DNA of 64,000 nucleotides from Marinomonas algarum (GTDB taxonomy: Bacteria; Pseudomonadota; Gammaproteobacteria; Pseudomonadales; Marinomonadaceae), in contig NZ_JAJATW010000001.1 of the NCBI RefSeq assembly GCF_020532605.1, positions 62,001-126,000 of the forward strand, in the 5' to 3' direction. The translations under genes were made by a program, and so were the position numbers. Below, piece by piece: positions 36,257 to 45,417 of this stretch. The notes under the pieces are model-generated. The model did not search any database. It had not been told where the DNA came from and saw nothing but the letters and a program-made list of their open reading frames with translations. Position 1 is the first letter of the stretch. Every line of letters starts with the position of its first letter.

Positions 36257-37585
36257 TTACCTGTACAAGATTTCAGGCAAGATGAGCGCTACCGCCGGTA
36301 TAAGTGTAATAAGCAGAAGGCGAACGATGTCTGCACACCAAAAAGGGGTCACTCCCCTAAAAATAGTACCTGGTTTCACTCCTTTCAAAACGGCACTTAA
36401 CACAAAAACATTCATCCCAACAGGCGGTGTAATAAGGCTGATTTCCGTCACAACCACCACAATAATACCAAACCAAACTAGGTCAAATCCCAAACTTTGC
36501 ACGAGAGGATAGAAAATAGGCACTGTTAACAACATCATTGAAAGACTTTCGAAGACCATTCCAAGAATGATGTAGATGCCTAAAATCACAAAAATAACGC
36601 CTAATGGGCTGATATCTAAGGACACAACAAAGTTGTAAAGGTCATCTGGAAAACCCGCTCGGTTAATAAAATCTGAGAAAATCAAAGCACCGATCACAAC
36701 AGCAAATAACATGGCTGTTGTTCGTGTTGTATCAATTAAAGAGAGAAATAGTGAACGTAAATTTAAGGTACGTTTGAAGAGAGCAATTAAAAATGCCCCG
36801 CCAGCACCCACGCCAGCGGCCTCAGTAGGTGTAAAAATACCCGCGTAAATCCCCCCCATTACTAGGACAAATAAAGCCAATACGCCCCAAACACCATTCA
36901 TTGCTGATAACCGTTGCGGCCAAGAGAGCTTTTCACCACAAGGGCCCGCTTCTGGATTACGCCAAACAACGTATTTTACGGCAAACAAATACAGCAAGAT
37001 CCCCAACATGCCAGGAATAAAACCAGCCGCAAAGAGCTCTCGAATACTGGTCTCGGTTAATAGACCGTACATCACCAAGATAACACTGGGAGGAATCAAA
37101 ATCCCTAGCGTTCCACCTGCCGCAATAGAAGCGGTTGCAAGTCCATCAGAGTAACCGTATTTGCGCATTTCAGGCATAGCCACTTTGGCCATGGTGGCCG
37201 ATGTGGCGAGAGATGACCCACAGATTGCAGAAAAACCGCCACACGCTACTACCGTTGCCATTGATAAACCACCACGGTGATGACCTAAAAAAGCATTGGA
37301 TGCACGATATAAGGCGTTTGACAATCCTGAGTTTGTCACCAAATTCCCCATCAATATGAACAAAGGAATAACCGATAAACTGTACTCCTGAGCCGTATCT
37401 ATGATTCGATTCGACGCCAGCGACAGCATGCCACTCCATCGGAAACTGAATAGGTTGTCAAAAGTGAGTCCTTGTAGGTAAGAAAAACCAAAGAAACCAA
37501 CGATACCCATCGCAAAAGCAATGGGAATACGAACAGCGATAATCAGCAGTAAAAGCACTGCAAAACCTATAAGAGCGACTGTCAT
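36257..37585 (-). CDS. TRAP transporter large permease (DctM type)
   Basis: 442 residues with about 12 membrane segments. The TRAP-specific MGNLVTNSGLSNALYRASNAFLG and GGTLGILIPPSVILVMYG are visible. It forms the ion-coupled channel for a solute delivered by the periplasmic binding protein. It ends a three-gene operon dctP-dctQ-dctM lying just downstream of paaZ. Confidence 0.92.
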   Translation of the reverse strand: MTVALIGFAVLLLLIIAVRIPIAFAMGIVGFFGFSYLQGLTFDNLFSFRWSGMLSLASNRIIDTAQEYSLSVIPLFILMGNLVTNSGLSNALYRASNAFLGHHRGGLSMATVVACGGFSAICGSSLATSATMAKVAMPEMRKYGYSDGLATASIAAGGTLGILIPPSVILVMYGLLTETSIRELFAAGFIPGMLGILLYLFAVKYVVWRNPEAGPCGEKLSWPQRLSAMNGVWGVLALFVLVMGGIYAGIFTPTEAAGVGAGGAFLIALFKRTLNLRSLFLSLIDTTRTTAMLFAVVIGALIFSDFINRAGFPDDLYNFVVSLDISPLGVIFVILGIYIILGMVFESLSMMLLTVPIFYPLVQSLGFDLVWFGIIVVVVTEISLITPPVGMNVFVLSAVLKGVKPGTIFRGVTPFWCADIVRLLLITLIPAVALILPEILYR

Positions 37586-37620
37586 ACTAAAACCTGTTGA
37601 GATTAAAAAATGTATTATTT

Positions 37621-38136
37621 TTATTGTTGAGATTTAATCGCACGATACACACCATAAGTGATCATGGTAGCCGCACAAACATAACTCATCACGGCAACAA
37701 ACTGCACAATGTAACCAACGGGGAACTCTAAATATTCCGTTACAACACCACGGCGTAGAGAACGACTGGCCAGATAAATCATGCGCTCTGCAACAAAGTA
37801 AAAGGCAGCAGAGATCAGCAACGTTGAGAACAACGCCAATACTTTTACCAATAAAATGCCGTAAAACCGATCCAATAAATCCACAATGACGTGCCCTCCA
37901 CGCCAGGTGATCACGGGCATTTGAGCAAACACAATAACGGCGAGGAGAACTTCTGTTATCTCTACGGCACCGTTAATGGAATTGGCAAAGAAATACCGAC
38001 CTGCGACGTCAGCACAAGTCAGTAACATCAGCCCCATAAGTGTTGTGGCAGTCACACATTCAAGACCAAAAGCCAGCCACTTGGCTGGCCCCTTGTCCGG
38101 ATAGTGCTCTGCAATAAATTGCGATAGCGCCATCAT
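37621..38136 (-). CDS. TRAP transporter small permease (DctQ type)
   Basis: 171 residues with four hydrophobic segments, including a conserved ADVAGRYFFANSINGAVEITE stretch typical of DctQ. It partners the large permease. The ATG directly follows the stop codon of the binding-protein gene, so the two are translationally coupled. Confidence 0.9.
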   Translation of the reverse strand: MMALSQFIAEHYPDKGPAKWLAFGLECVTATTLMGLMLLTCADVAGRYFFANSINGAVEITEVLLAVIVFAQMPVITWRGGHVIVDLLDRFYGILLVKVLALFSTLLISAAFYFVAERMIYLASRSLRRGVVTEYLEFPVGYIVQFVAVMSYVCAATMITYGVYRAIKSQQ

Positions 38137-39168
38137 TTAGTTTCCTGCGTTGTAGTGACGTGCTTCGTGGCGCAGTTCTTTCAAGACCGCTTCCGCGTCA
38201 ATATTTTTGTCCGCCACAGAATCTAACCAAGCTTGGTCGCTCGCAGGCATCAAGGCATTAAACTGCTCCGATAACGCACTGCCTTCTTGCACTTCATTAA
38301 TGTCAACACCTGCAGCAATCGCGGCTTTGTAACCATCTAGATCGCCCATGTCCCAAGCTTTACCGGCCATGGCCGACAACTTCTCACCAGACACGGCACG
38401 GATTGCCGCTTGGTCTTTTTCGCTCAGGCTGTCCATAAATTCCGCGTTGATAAACATGGAAAAACTTCCCATGTACATACCCGCTGGAAAGATGGTGATG
38501 TATTTGGTGACTTCATTAAGGCGAAGACTCTTTTGCTGCGCCATTGGCATAAAGATTCCGTCGATCACGTTTTGCTGCAACATTTCGTACGCTTTGGTTG
38601 CAGGTGCACCAACCGGTGTCACTTCCATCGCTTCTGCTAAGTAAGTTTGCACACCGCCACCCACACGAATTTTTTTCCCTTTTAGATCATCAAGAGACGT
38701 CACAGGAAAGTTCGATTGAATGGTGCCTTGACCGTGTGAGAACAAACCCAATACTTCTAAGTCCTCGAATTCATTCTCGGCTTTAAAGTATTTATCGTAC
38801 ATGCGCCACAGAGCCACCGACGTTGCTTCTGAGTTCACTCCTAACCCAGGCATTTCAATGATCTGAGGTAACGTGAAGCGCCCTGGTACATAGCCATGGA
38901 AACTGAAGCTGGCGTCTGAAATACCATCTTCGACGATTTGAAACATGGTTTTAGGGTGCCCAAGACCATATTCCAATTTCACAACAACACGACCTTCCGT
39001 CGCTTCTTCGACCCATTTTGCCCATGTTGGCCACACAATCGTGTTTTGGTTATCCGTCGGTGGCAACCAGGTTGCCACTCGCAGAACAGTTTGAGCATAA
39101 CTTGACACACTGAAACTGAAGGCTAAAAACATCAATACAGCGGTTATGGATTGTCTTAGATTCAACAT
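38137..39168 (-). CDS. TRAP transporter periplasmic solute-binding protein (DctP type)
   Basis: 343 residues with a signal peptide (cleavage probably after SSYA, about residue 25). The DctP/TAXI-like fold is shown by KIRVGGGVQTYLAEAMEVTPVGAPATKAYEMLQQNVIDGI, the region that normally contains the Arg contacting a carboxylate. A carboxylic acid is therefore the likely ligand. It is first in the operon and 134 bases downstream of paaZ on the same strand; I infer phenylacetate or another aromatic acid as a possible substrate. Confidence 0.9.
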   Translation of the reverse strand: MLNLRQSITAVLMFLAFSFSVSSYAQTVLRVATWLPPTDNQNTIVWPTWAKWVEEATEGRVVVKLEYGLGHPKTMFQIVEDGISDASFSFHGYVPGRFTLPQIIEMPGLGVNSEATSVALWRMYDKYFKAENEFEDLEVLGLFSHGQGTIQSNFPVTSLDDLKGKKIRVGGGVQTYLAEAMEVTPVGAPATKAYEMLQQNVIDGIFMPMAQQKSLRLNEVTKYITIFPAGMYMGSFSMFINAEFMDSLSEKDQAAIRAVSGEKLSAMAGKAWDMGDLDGYKAAIAAGVDINEVQEGSALSEQFNALMPASDQAWLDSVADKNIDAEAVLKELRHEARHYNAGN

Positions 39169-39302
39169 ATTAGAAACCTTTTTAGAATTATTGTTTTAGT
39201 ATCAAAGCGTAAGGTCTTGCCAGTATTTAGAGCACGCTTTTTGCTCTAAACCTCAAGTAGATCAGTGACAAACTACCACTGACCGACTCAATGCTCTTTG
39301 TC

Positions 39303-41357
39303 CTAGCTCGATAATTTTTTAACCAAGGTTAAAATATCGTAGCTAGCCACCAACTCATCGTCTTGGTTCGTTACTTGAACGTCCCACACAACCACACCTT
39401 GTGGCTCTCCTTTTGGACTTACTTTGCCTTGGTCTATTTTGCGTTTACACGTCAGACGTGCCCGAATGGTATCACCGATAGGAACAGGCGTAATAAAGCG
39501 CAAGTTATCTAAGCCATAGTTGGCCAGTACAGGGCCCTCTCCTGGAGAGACAAATAACCCCGCTGCGGCGGATAACACAAAGTAACCATGCGCTATGCGC
39601 TGCTCAAATTGCGTGTCTCGGGCAGCGATGTCGTCAAAGTGCATATAAAAGTGATCGCCAGATAAGCAACCAAAATTGACAATATCGGCTTCCGTCACAG
39701 TGCGGCGATGGGTCAATAACGACTCACCCACTTGCAGGTTCTCAAAATAGCGACGGAAAGGATGAACTTCTGTTTCAATCGTCTCGCCACCACGCACATA
39801 TTCATTGACCACTGCCCCTAGCATGGTGGGCGATCCTTGAATAGCAGCACGTTGTAAATAATGGGTAACGCCGCGAATGCCTCCTAACTCTTCGCCGCCA
39901 CCAGCACGCCCAGGCCCACCGTGTTTTAACATAGGAAGAGGAGAGCCATGGCCCGTTGACTCTTTCGAGGCTTGCTCATTCAAAATATGAACACGACCAT
40001 GCCAGACCGCTAGATTTGGTACCATATGCTCCGCTACCTCAGGGTCTTTTGTCACTAAGGTAGAAACAAGTGAGCCTTTACCGCGAGCAGCAAGCGCAAC
40101 AGCATGATCGACGTTTTTATAAGGCATCAGGGTACTAATAGGGCCAAATGCTTCTATGTCGTGGGCACCACCGTCAGCATCTGGATCATTACTAAGCAAT
40201 ACCGTCGGCTGACAAAAAGCCCCTTTCTCCGCATTCTCACCTACAGGACGACAAGCATCACGGCCACCACTGACTAAAAAACTCGTCTTTAACAGCTGAT
40301 CAAGTTGCGTCAATACATCGTATTGCTGTACGTGCGTCGCCAATGCTCCCATGCGAACACCATCAACAGTAGGATCACCTACGGTGACTTTAGCCAAGCG
40401 AGCTGACAATCGATCTGCGACGGCTTCAATATGATTTTCAGGCACAAGCACACGACGGATAGCGGTACACTTTTGACCTGCTTTTGCCGTCATTTCTCGA
40501 GCCACTTCTTTGACAAACAGATCAAATTCAGGACTGTCTACAGAAACGTCTGGCGCTAAAATAGCGCAGTTCAGAGAATCCGCTTCGGCATTAAACGGCA
40601 CCGCGTTAGTAATCAAGTTAGGGGTGGTCCGCAGTTTGGCGGCCGTGGCCGCCGAACCAGTAAAAGTCACCATATCTTGACCGTCAAGACGATCCAGCAA
40701 GTCCCCTGTACGCCCAATAACAAGCTGCAGACTGCCCTCTGGAAGACAGCCAGACTGATGCATCAAACGCACACAGGCCTCTGTCAGAAAGGACGTTGAT
40801 GTGGCGGGTTTAACAATACAGGGAAGCCCAGCAATAAAGTTGGCCGCAAATTTCTCTAACATACCCCAGATAGGAAAGTTAAACGCATTGATGTGCACAA
40901 CGACACCATGACGTGGTACCAACACATGAGAACCGTAAAAATGCCCTTCTTTACCCAGAGGAATTGCGTCCCCTTCGTGAATAAGATTACCGGATGGCAA
41001 CTCGCGTCTGCCCATACTAGCATACGCAAATAGAGTCCCTGCTCCCCCTTCAATATCAATCCAACTGTCGGTTCGCGTAGCGCCCGTCTGAGTAGACATT
41101 TGATAAAGCGCTTCTTTATGTTCAAGTAAGTATTTACCTAAATCTCGAAGGCAAGAAGCACGAGACTGAAAATCCATAGATAACAAAGATTGACGACCCT
41201 TAGTACGAGCAAAATCAATCGACTGGCCAAAATCTATTGTTTCGGCGTGTGTCTGATAAATCGTGTTCCCGTTGATTGGGCTTAACAAAGCTTGATCGGC
41301 GTGTTTGCCAAACCATTGCCCCGCAATAAAACTTTGTACTATTGGCTGGTCCTGCAT
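39303..41357 (-). CDS. paaZ: Bifunctional oxepin-CoA hydrolase / semialdehyde dehydrogenase
   Basis: 684 residues from ATG 41357 with GGAG five bases upstream; an ATG at 41414 would add 19 residues. PaaZ opens the oxepin-CoA ring with its C-terminal MaoC-type hydratase and oxidises the resulting semialdehyde with its N-terminal NADP-dependent aldehyde dehydrogenase. Catalytic Glu (about 258, NAEADS) and Cys (about 297, AGQKCTAIRR) are present; the hydratase motif is GCLSGDHFYMHFDD. Both domains are complete, unlike split versions in some bacteria. Probably last gene of paaABCDE-paaZ. Confidence 0.95.
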   Translation of the reverse strand: MQDQPIVQSFIAGQWFGKHADQALLSPINGNTIYQTHAETIDFGQSIDFARTKGRQSLLSMDFQSRASCLRDLGKYLLEHKEALYQMSTQTGATRTDSWIDIEGGAGTLFAYASMGRRELPSGNLIHEGDAIPLGKEGHFYGSHVLVPRHGVVVHINAFNFPIWGMLEKFAANFIAGLPCIVKPATSTSFLTEACVRLMHQSGCLPEGSLQLVIGRTGDLLDRLDGQDMVTFTGSAATAAKLRTTPNLITNAVPFNAEADSLNCAILAPDVSVDSPEFDLFVKEVAREMTAKAGQKCTAIRRVLVPENHIEAVADRLSARLAKVTVGDPTVDGVRMGALATHVQQYDVLTQLDQLLKTSFLVSGGRDACRPVGENAEKGAFCQPTVLLSNDPDADGGAHDIEAFGPISTLMPYKNVDHAVALAARGKGSLVSTLVTKDPEVAEHMVPNLAVWHGRVHILNEQASKESTGHGSPLPMLKHGGPGRAGGGEELGGIRGVTHYLQRAAIQGSPTMLGAVVNEYVRGGETIETEVHPFRRYFENLQVGESLLTHRRTVTEADIVNFGCLSGDHFYMHFDDIAARDTQFEQRIAHGYFVLSAAAGLFVSPGEGPVLANYGLDNLRFITPVPIGDTIRARLTCKRKIDQGKVSPKGEPQGVVVWDVQVTNQDDELVASYDILTLVKKLSS

Positions 41358-41460
41358 ATAAACTCCATAGACGTGAGTCGTCTTTTCAATTCTTACTATT
41401 TTTATTTTTAACAACGCATACCGTGTTGCTGTAAAACAGATTAGGCAGAGGTCTCAAGTA

Positions 41461-42534
41461 TTAAACTTCGTCAAAATCTAAAACCACCTGTTTCGACATT
41501 GGAAACGCCTGACAAGACAAGACATACCCCGCCTCTACTTCGTAATCTTCCAGACCAATACTAATGTCCATATCCACATCGCCTCCGATCACCTTGCATT
41601 TACAGGTCGAACACACACCGGCCTTACAGGAGAAAGGCAAATCCATTCCATGCTCATTGCCTGCATCGAGAAGATTCATTGAGTTCTGTTTGATGGAGAA
41701 GGTCTGGGATACGCCATCGCGAATGATGGTAATGTCCGACATATCCGCACTTTCAGCCGCTGCCGCACGAACTTCCTGTTTGCGCTTATCGCCTGCCGCA
41801 GCGAAAAGCTCAAAGTGAATGTCTTTCGCTGGCATACCGGATGCCGCTAACGTATCACGCACTGTTTCCGTCATTGTCTGAGGGCCACAAATAAAGGCCG
41901 CATCCAAATTTTTCACATCGACCCAACGCTCAAACAACTGTTGACACTTTTCTTGGTCAATATGGCCGTTGTACAGCTCAATGTCCTGCTGCTCTCGACT
42001 GAAGATAAAGATCAGATTAAAACGTCCCATGTAGGTATTTTTTAAATCGGTTAATTGTTCTCGAAACATGGTGCTTGACGTTGCACGATTACCAAAAATC
42101 AACGTGACATGACTATTAGGCTCGGCATCAAGGGTTGTTTTGGCGATCGATAAAATAGGCGTAATGCCACTGCCCGCGGCAACCAGTAGGTAGTTCTTCT
42201 CGTTCTGAGCATCCAGATCGGTGTAAAAATGACCAGAAGGTGGCATCACATCCAATACATCACCTGTGGCGATCTTTTCATTCGCGTAGGTAGAAAAAAG
42301 ACCACCAGGCACGCGTTTTATTGCAACACGCAGTTCACCATCGTTTACACCACTACAAATCGAATAAGAACGACGGACTTCTTCGCCATCCAGTTCGGTA
42401 CGTAAGGTCAGAAATTGTCCTTGCTTAAACTGATAGACAGTCTCTAATTCGCTGGGGACATCAAAAACCATTGAGACAGAGTCACGCGTCTCATGGCGCA
42501 ACTCTCGAATGGTTAAAGGATGAAATTGATTCAT
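41461..42534 (-). CDS. paaE: Phenylacetyl-CoA epoxidase, reductase subunit
   Basis: 357 residues from ATG 42534 with GGAGA upstream. It passes electrons from NADPH to the PaaAC di-iron site. An N-terminal FAD domain (RRSYSICSG), an NAD(P)-binding domain (AAGSGITPILSI) and a C-terminal plant-type 2Fe-2S domain with CKAGVCSTCKC and a later Cys (VLSCQAFP) occur in order. Length is as in E. coli PaaE. Confidence 0.95.
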   Translation of the reverse strand: MNQFHPLTIRELRHETRDSVSMVFDVPSELETVYQFKQGQFLTLRTELDGEEVRRSYSICSGVNDGELRVAIKRVPGGLFSTYANEKIATGDVLDVMPPSGHFYTDLDAQNEKNYLLVAAGSGITPILSIAKTTLDAEPNSHVTLIFGNRATSSTMFREQLTDLKNTYMGRFNLIFIFSREQQDIELYNGHIDQEKCQQLFERWVDVKNLDAAFICGPQTMTETVRDTLAASGMPAKDIHFELFAAAGDKRKQEVRAAAAESADMSDITIIRDGVSQTFSIKQNSMNLLDAGNEHGMDLPFSCKAGVCSTCKCKVIGGDVDMDISIGLEDYEVEAGYVLSCQAFPMSKQVVLDFDEV

Positions 42535-42643
42535 AAATCTCTCCACTGCCACTTATCTTTTTTATTGGCAATTGCACACCGTCATAAACGGCGGCTGATG
42601 AATGTAATAACGCACAACCTAATCTGCTGGTATTACCGATTAA

Positions 42644-43186
42644 TCAGATGCACTTAAAGTAATCAAAAGGCTCCAAGCAATCGCAGCAGCGATAGAGTGC
42701 TTTGCAGGCCGTTGAACCAAACTCACTCACCCGTTCGGTATGATCGCTATTGCAAATAGGACATAAAACCACCGGAGGCTCAGACGTTAGACTGCGCTTA
42801 CTAGCACTCCCAGAGGGTGGCGATATGCCATAGGCACGTAATTTTTCTCGCCCCTCATCCGTAATCCAATCGGTTGTCCAAGCGGGATCAAGACGCTGAA
42901 TCACTTCAGCCTGAACAAAGCCCGCCGCAATAAGCGCATCTCGAATCGCTTCTTCTATCGCTTCTGTTGCCGGACAACCCGAGTACGTTGGCGTTATGAG
43001 CACCCTGATGTGCCCATCTTGCCAACCGATGTCACGCACGATGCCTAAGTCAACGACACTCACAGCCGGAACCTCAGGATCCATCACATCCGCAAGCACT
43101 TGTCTTGCAAATGGAAGATCTTTATCAGTTTTGGGCGCTGACTCTTGATCCGTGGCAATTAGTCCTTCTAAGTTACCAGGACGCAT
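42644..43186 (-). CDS. paaD: PaaD, epoxidase iron-sulfur assembly/maturation protein
   Basis: 180 residues. An N-terminal MIP18/DUF59 domain (DPEVPAVSVVDLGIVRDI, TPTYSGCPATEAIEEAI) is followed by a C-terminal zinc or iron-binding region with CPICNSD and CCDCLEPF. PaaD is required for phenylacetate epoxidation and probably matures the metal centres. It overlaps paaC by 14 bases. Confidence 0.94.
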   Translation of the reverse strand: MRPGNLEGLIATDQESAPKTDKDLPFARQVLADVMDPEVPAVSVVDLGIVRDIGWQDGHIRVLITPTYSGCPATEAIEEAIRDALIAAGFVQAEVIQRLDPAWTTDWITDEGREKLRAYGISPPSGSASKRSLTSEPPVVLCPICNSDHTERVSEFGSTACKALYRCCDCLEPFDYFKCI

Positions 43187-43934
43187 TGGGGTGAGCCCTT
43201 TGCAGATACTGCATCTCCGCTAATAAAGCACCAAGACACTCAGAGTGAACCCCTTCACGGCTGTTTAAATAGAAAGGCTCTGCTGGCTTAGGCACCGTCA
43301 ACGTTGAAGCAACAAACACGGCGTTTACTTTTGTTTGCCATTGCGCAGCAACGTCACGCACATCACCAATGACCTGAGAATCAATAAGGGCATTTTCTTG
43401 CTCGGTGAGCTGCAAAAAGTCATAAGTGAAACGCCATACATCATCAATCGCCTTGACCATACGCTGATGACTTTCCTCTGTTCCATCTCCGAGCCGCTTT
43501 ATCCAATCAGACGAGCGACGCAAGTGATACGTCACCTCTTTAAGTGACTTGGTTGCAATGGCGGCCACACGGTCATCTTTTGATTCGCGCAACTTAGACA
43601 GCATATGGAACTGCCAAACATCGTATAAAAACTGTTTCAGCATGGTGACGGCAAAATCCCCATTTGGCTGCTCCACCATGAGTACATTGCGGTAGTTACG
43701 CTCATCGCGACGATACGCCAACGCATCCGCATCTGTGCCGTCGCCAATAAGCTCCGCCGCATAATCAAGCCAATTACGTGCCTGACCGACCAAATCCAAA
43801 CCAACGTTCATTAAAGCCAGCTCTTCTTCAAGAGCAGGCGCTTTACCTGTCCATTCACATAGACGCTGAGCTTGAATCAGCGCACTGTCGCCCATGCGCA
43901 ACACAAACTCCGTAAGATCATCGTACTTTTGCAT
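43173..43934 (-). CDS. paaC: Phenylacetyl-CoA epoxidase, structural subunit
   Basis: 253 residues from ATG 43934, six bases after GAGG; another in-frame ATG lies 12 bases upstream. PaaC is a ferritin-like helical protein forming the core heterodimer with PaaA. Motifs LCEWTGKAPALEEELALMNVGLDLVGQARN and SLKEVTYHLRRSSDW are family-typical. Confidence 0.94.
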   Translation of the reverse strand: MQKYDDLTEFVLRMGDSALIQAQRLCEWTGKAPALEEELALMNVGLDLVGQARNWLDYAAELIGDGTDADALAYRRDERNYRNVLMVEQPNGDFAVTMLKQFLYDVWQFHMLSKLRESKDDRVAAIATKSLKEVTYHLRRSSDWIKRLGDGTEESHQRMVKAIDDVWRFTYDFLQLTEQENALIDSQVIGDVRDVAAQWQTKVNAVFVASTLTVPKPAEPFYLNSREGVHSECLGALLAEMQYLQRAHPNASW

Positions 43935-43942
43935 AACCAACC

Positions 43943-44224
43943 TCACATATGTCCAACTTCTTCAGGTAACTCGTAAAAGCTAGCGTGGCGATATACTTTG
44001 TCCTCAGAAGGATCGAATAACGCTTCTTTTTCATCGCTTGCCGTAGCGGTAATCTGTGCCGAAGGCGTCACCCAAATGCTGACCCCTTCGTTACGGCGCG
44101 TGTAAAGTTCACGCGCGTTTTCAATTGCCATTTCTGCATCAGCAGCATGAACGCTGCCCACATGTTTGTGGTTAAGACCATGCTTACTGCGTATAAATAC
44201 TTCAAACAATGTCCATTGAGACAT
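43943..44224 (-). CDS. paaB: Phenylacetyl-CoA epoxidase subunit PaaB
   Basis: 93 residues, small subunit bridging the PaaAC assembly. The N-terminal WTLFEVFIRSKHGLNHKHVGSVHA is a strong match. It ends eight bases before paaC. Confidence 0.95.
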   Translation of the reverse strand: MSQWTLFEVFIRSKHGLNHKHVGSVHAADAEMAIENARELYTRRNEGVSIWVTPSAQITATASDEKEALFDPSEDKVYRHASFYELPEEVGHM

Positions 44225-44242
44225 AACGAATACCTTTTATTA

Positions 44243-45229
44243 TTAAGCAACAGCTTTTTGTTTTTTTTCTGCATGTGCAACAGCGGCAGCACGAACCCAT
44301 GCACCATTTTCGTGGGCATTTCGACGCGCGTTTAAGCGCTCGGTATTACAAGGACCATGACCTTGGATAACGCGATTAAACTCATCCCATTGGATTTCAC
44401 CGAAATCATAATGGCCTGTCTCTTCATTCCATTTGAGATCTGGGTCTGGAACCGTACAACCGAGCACCTCAAGCTGAGGAATAGTTTGATCAATGAAACG
44501 TTGACGCAATTCATCGTTCGTATGACGCTTAATCTTCCACGCCATTGATTGAGCGCTGTTTGGTGAGTGCTCATCGCTTGGACCGAACATCATCAGTGCA
44601 GGCCACCAGAGGCGATTAATCGCATCTTGTACCATTTCCTGTTGGGCTTCTGTGCCATGACGCATCATGTGCAACAGAATTTCGTAACCTTGACGTTGGT
44701 GAAAACTTTCCTCTTTACAAACGCGAATCATTGCTCGGGCATAAGGGCCATAAGAGGTTCTCTGCAATGGAACCTGGTTAACAATGGCAGCACCATCGAC
44801 CAACCAGCCAACAGCTCCCATATCGGCCCAATTCAGGGTAGGATAGTTAAAAATACTGGAGTATTTGGCACGACCCGTATGCAATTTATCGATCTCTTCA
44901 TCACGATCTGCACCTAGCGTTTCCATCGCACTGTATAAATACAAACCATGACCGGCTTCATCCTGAATCTTTGCCATCAGTTGCAATTTACGTTTCAACG
45001 TAGGAGCACGCGTCACCCAGTTCCCTTCTGGCAACATGCCAACAATTTCAGAGTGTGCGTGTTGCGATATCTGACGAATCAAAGTTTTTCGATAGCTGTC
45101 AGGCATCCAGTTCTTAGCTTCTATTTTAATTTCGGCATCAATGCGCTCTTGAAAAGCGCGCTCCTCAGGGCCCATTTCGTCTAGGGTTTTGAGCTTTTTA
45201 GTTCCAGTTTCAACAAGTTGAGCATACAT
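44243..45229 (-). CDS. paaA: Phenylacetyl-CoA epoxidase, catalytic subunit
   Basis: 328 residues. PaaA carries the di-iron site that inserts one oxygen into the aromatic ring of phenylacetyl-CoA. Visible ligands include the Glu and His in [11 protein letters not shown] and the [14 protein letters not shown] helix. GAGG lies eight bases before the ATG. It starts its own transcription unit: a 188-base gap with a candidate promoter separates it from paaK. Confidence 0.96.
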   Translation of the reverse strand: MYAQLVETGTKKLKTLDEMGPEERAFQERIDAEIKIEAKNWMPDSYRKTLIRQISQHAHSEIVGMLPEGNWVTRAPTLKRKLQLMAKIQDEAGHGLYLYSAMETLGADRDEEIDKLHTGRAKYSSIFNYPTLNWADMGAVGWLVDGAAIVNQVPLQRTSYGPYARAMIRVCKEESFHQRQGYEILLHMMRHGTEAQQEMVQDAINRLWWPALMMFGPSDEHSPNSAQSMAWKIKRHTNDELRQRFIDQTIPQLEVLGCTVPDPDLKWNEETGHYDFGEIQWDEFNRVIQGHGPCNTERLNARRNAHENGAWVRAAAVAHAEKKQKAVA

Positions 45230-45417
45230 AGTAATGACCTCTAAAAATGAAAAAACAGTCTATAAAGTGAGACTACAAAATCAATAATGACACAGAATAA
45301 TTATATTTCAATATTTTTTTGTATCATTTTAGTGTGTGTTTCATTTAATGCGCTAAAACGCACTAAAATGATGGGTTAATCAATACAGTTAAATAAAAGA
45401 GTGGTCTAGGGTGTGCC
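45230..45417 (-). promoter_or_regulatory. paaK/paaA intergenic region with promoter and GATACAAAA element
   Basis: On the minus strand a perfect -10 TATAAT (45300-45305) is preceded by TGATACAAAAAAATA (45312-45326), which occupies the spacer/-35 area and lacks a good -35. The same 15 bases occur upstream of paaF. A further inverted repeat, ATTTTAGTG (45326-45334) with CACTAAAAT (45361-45369), lies just beyond and could terminate paaK or be part of the operator. Confidence 0.55.
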
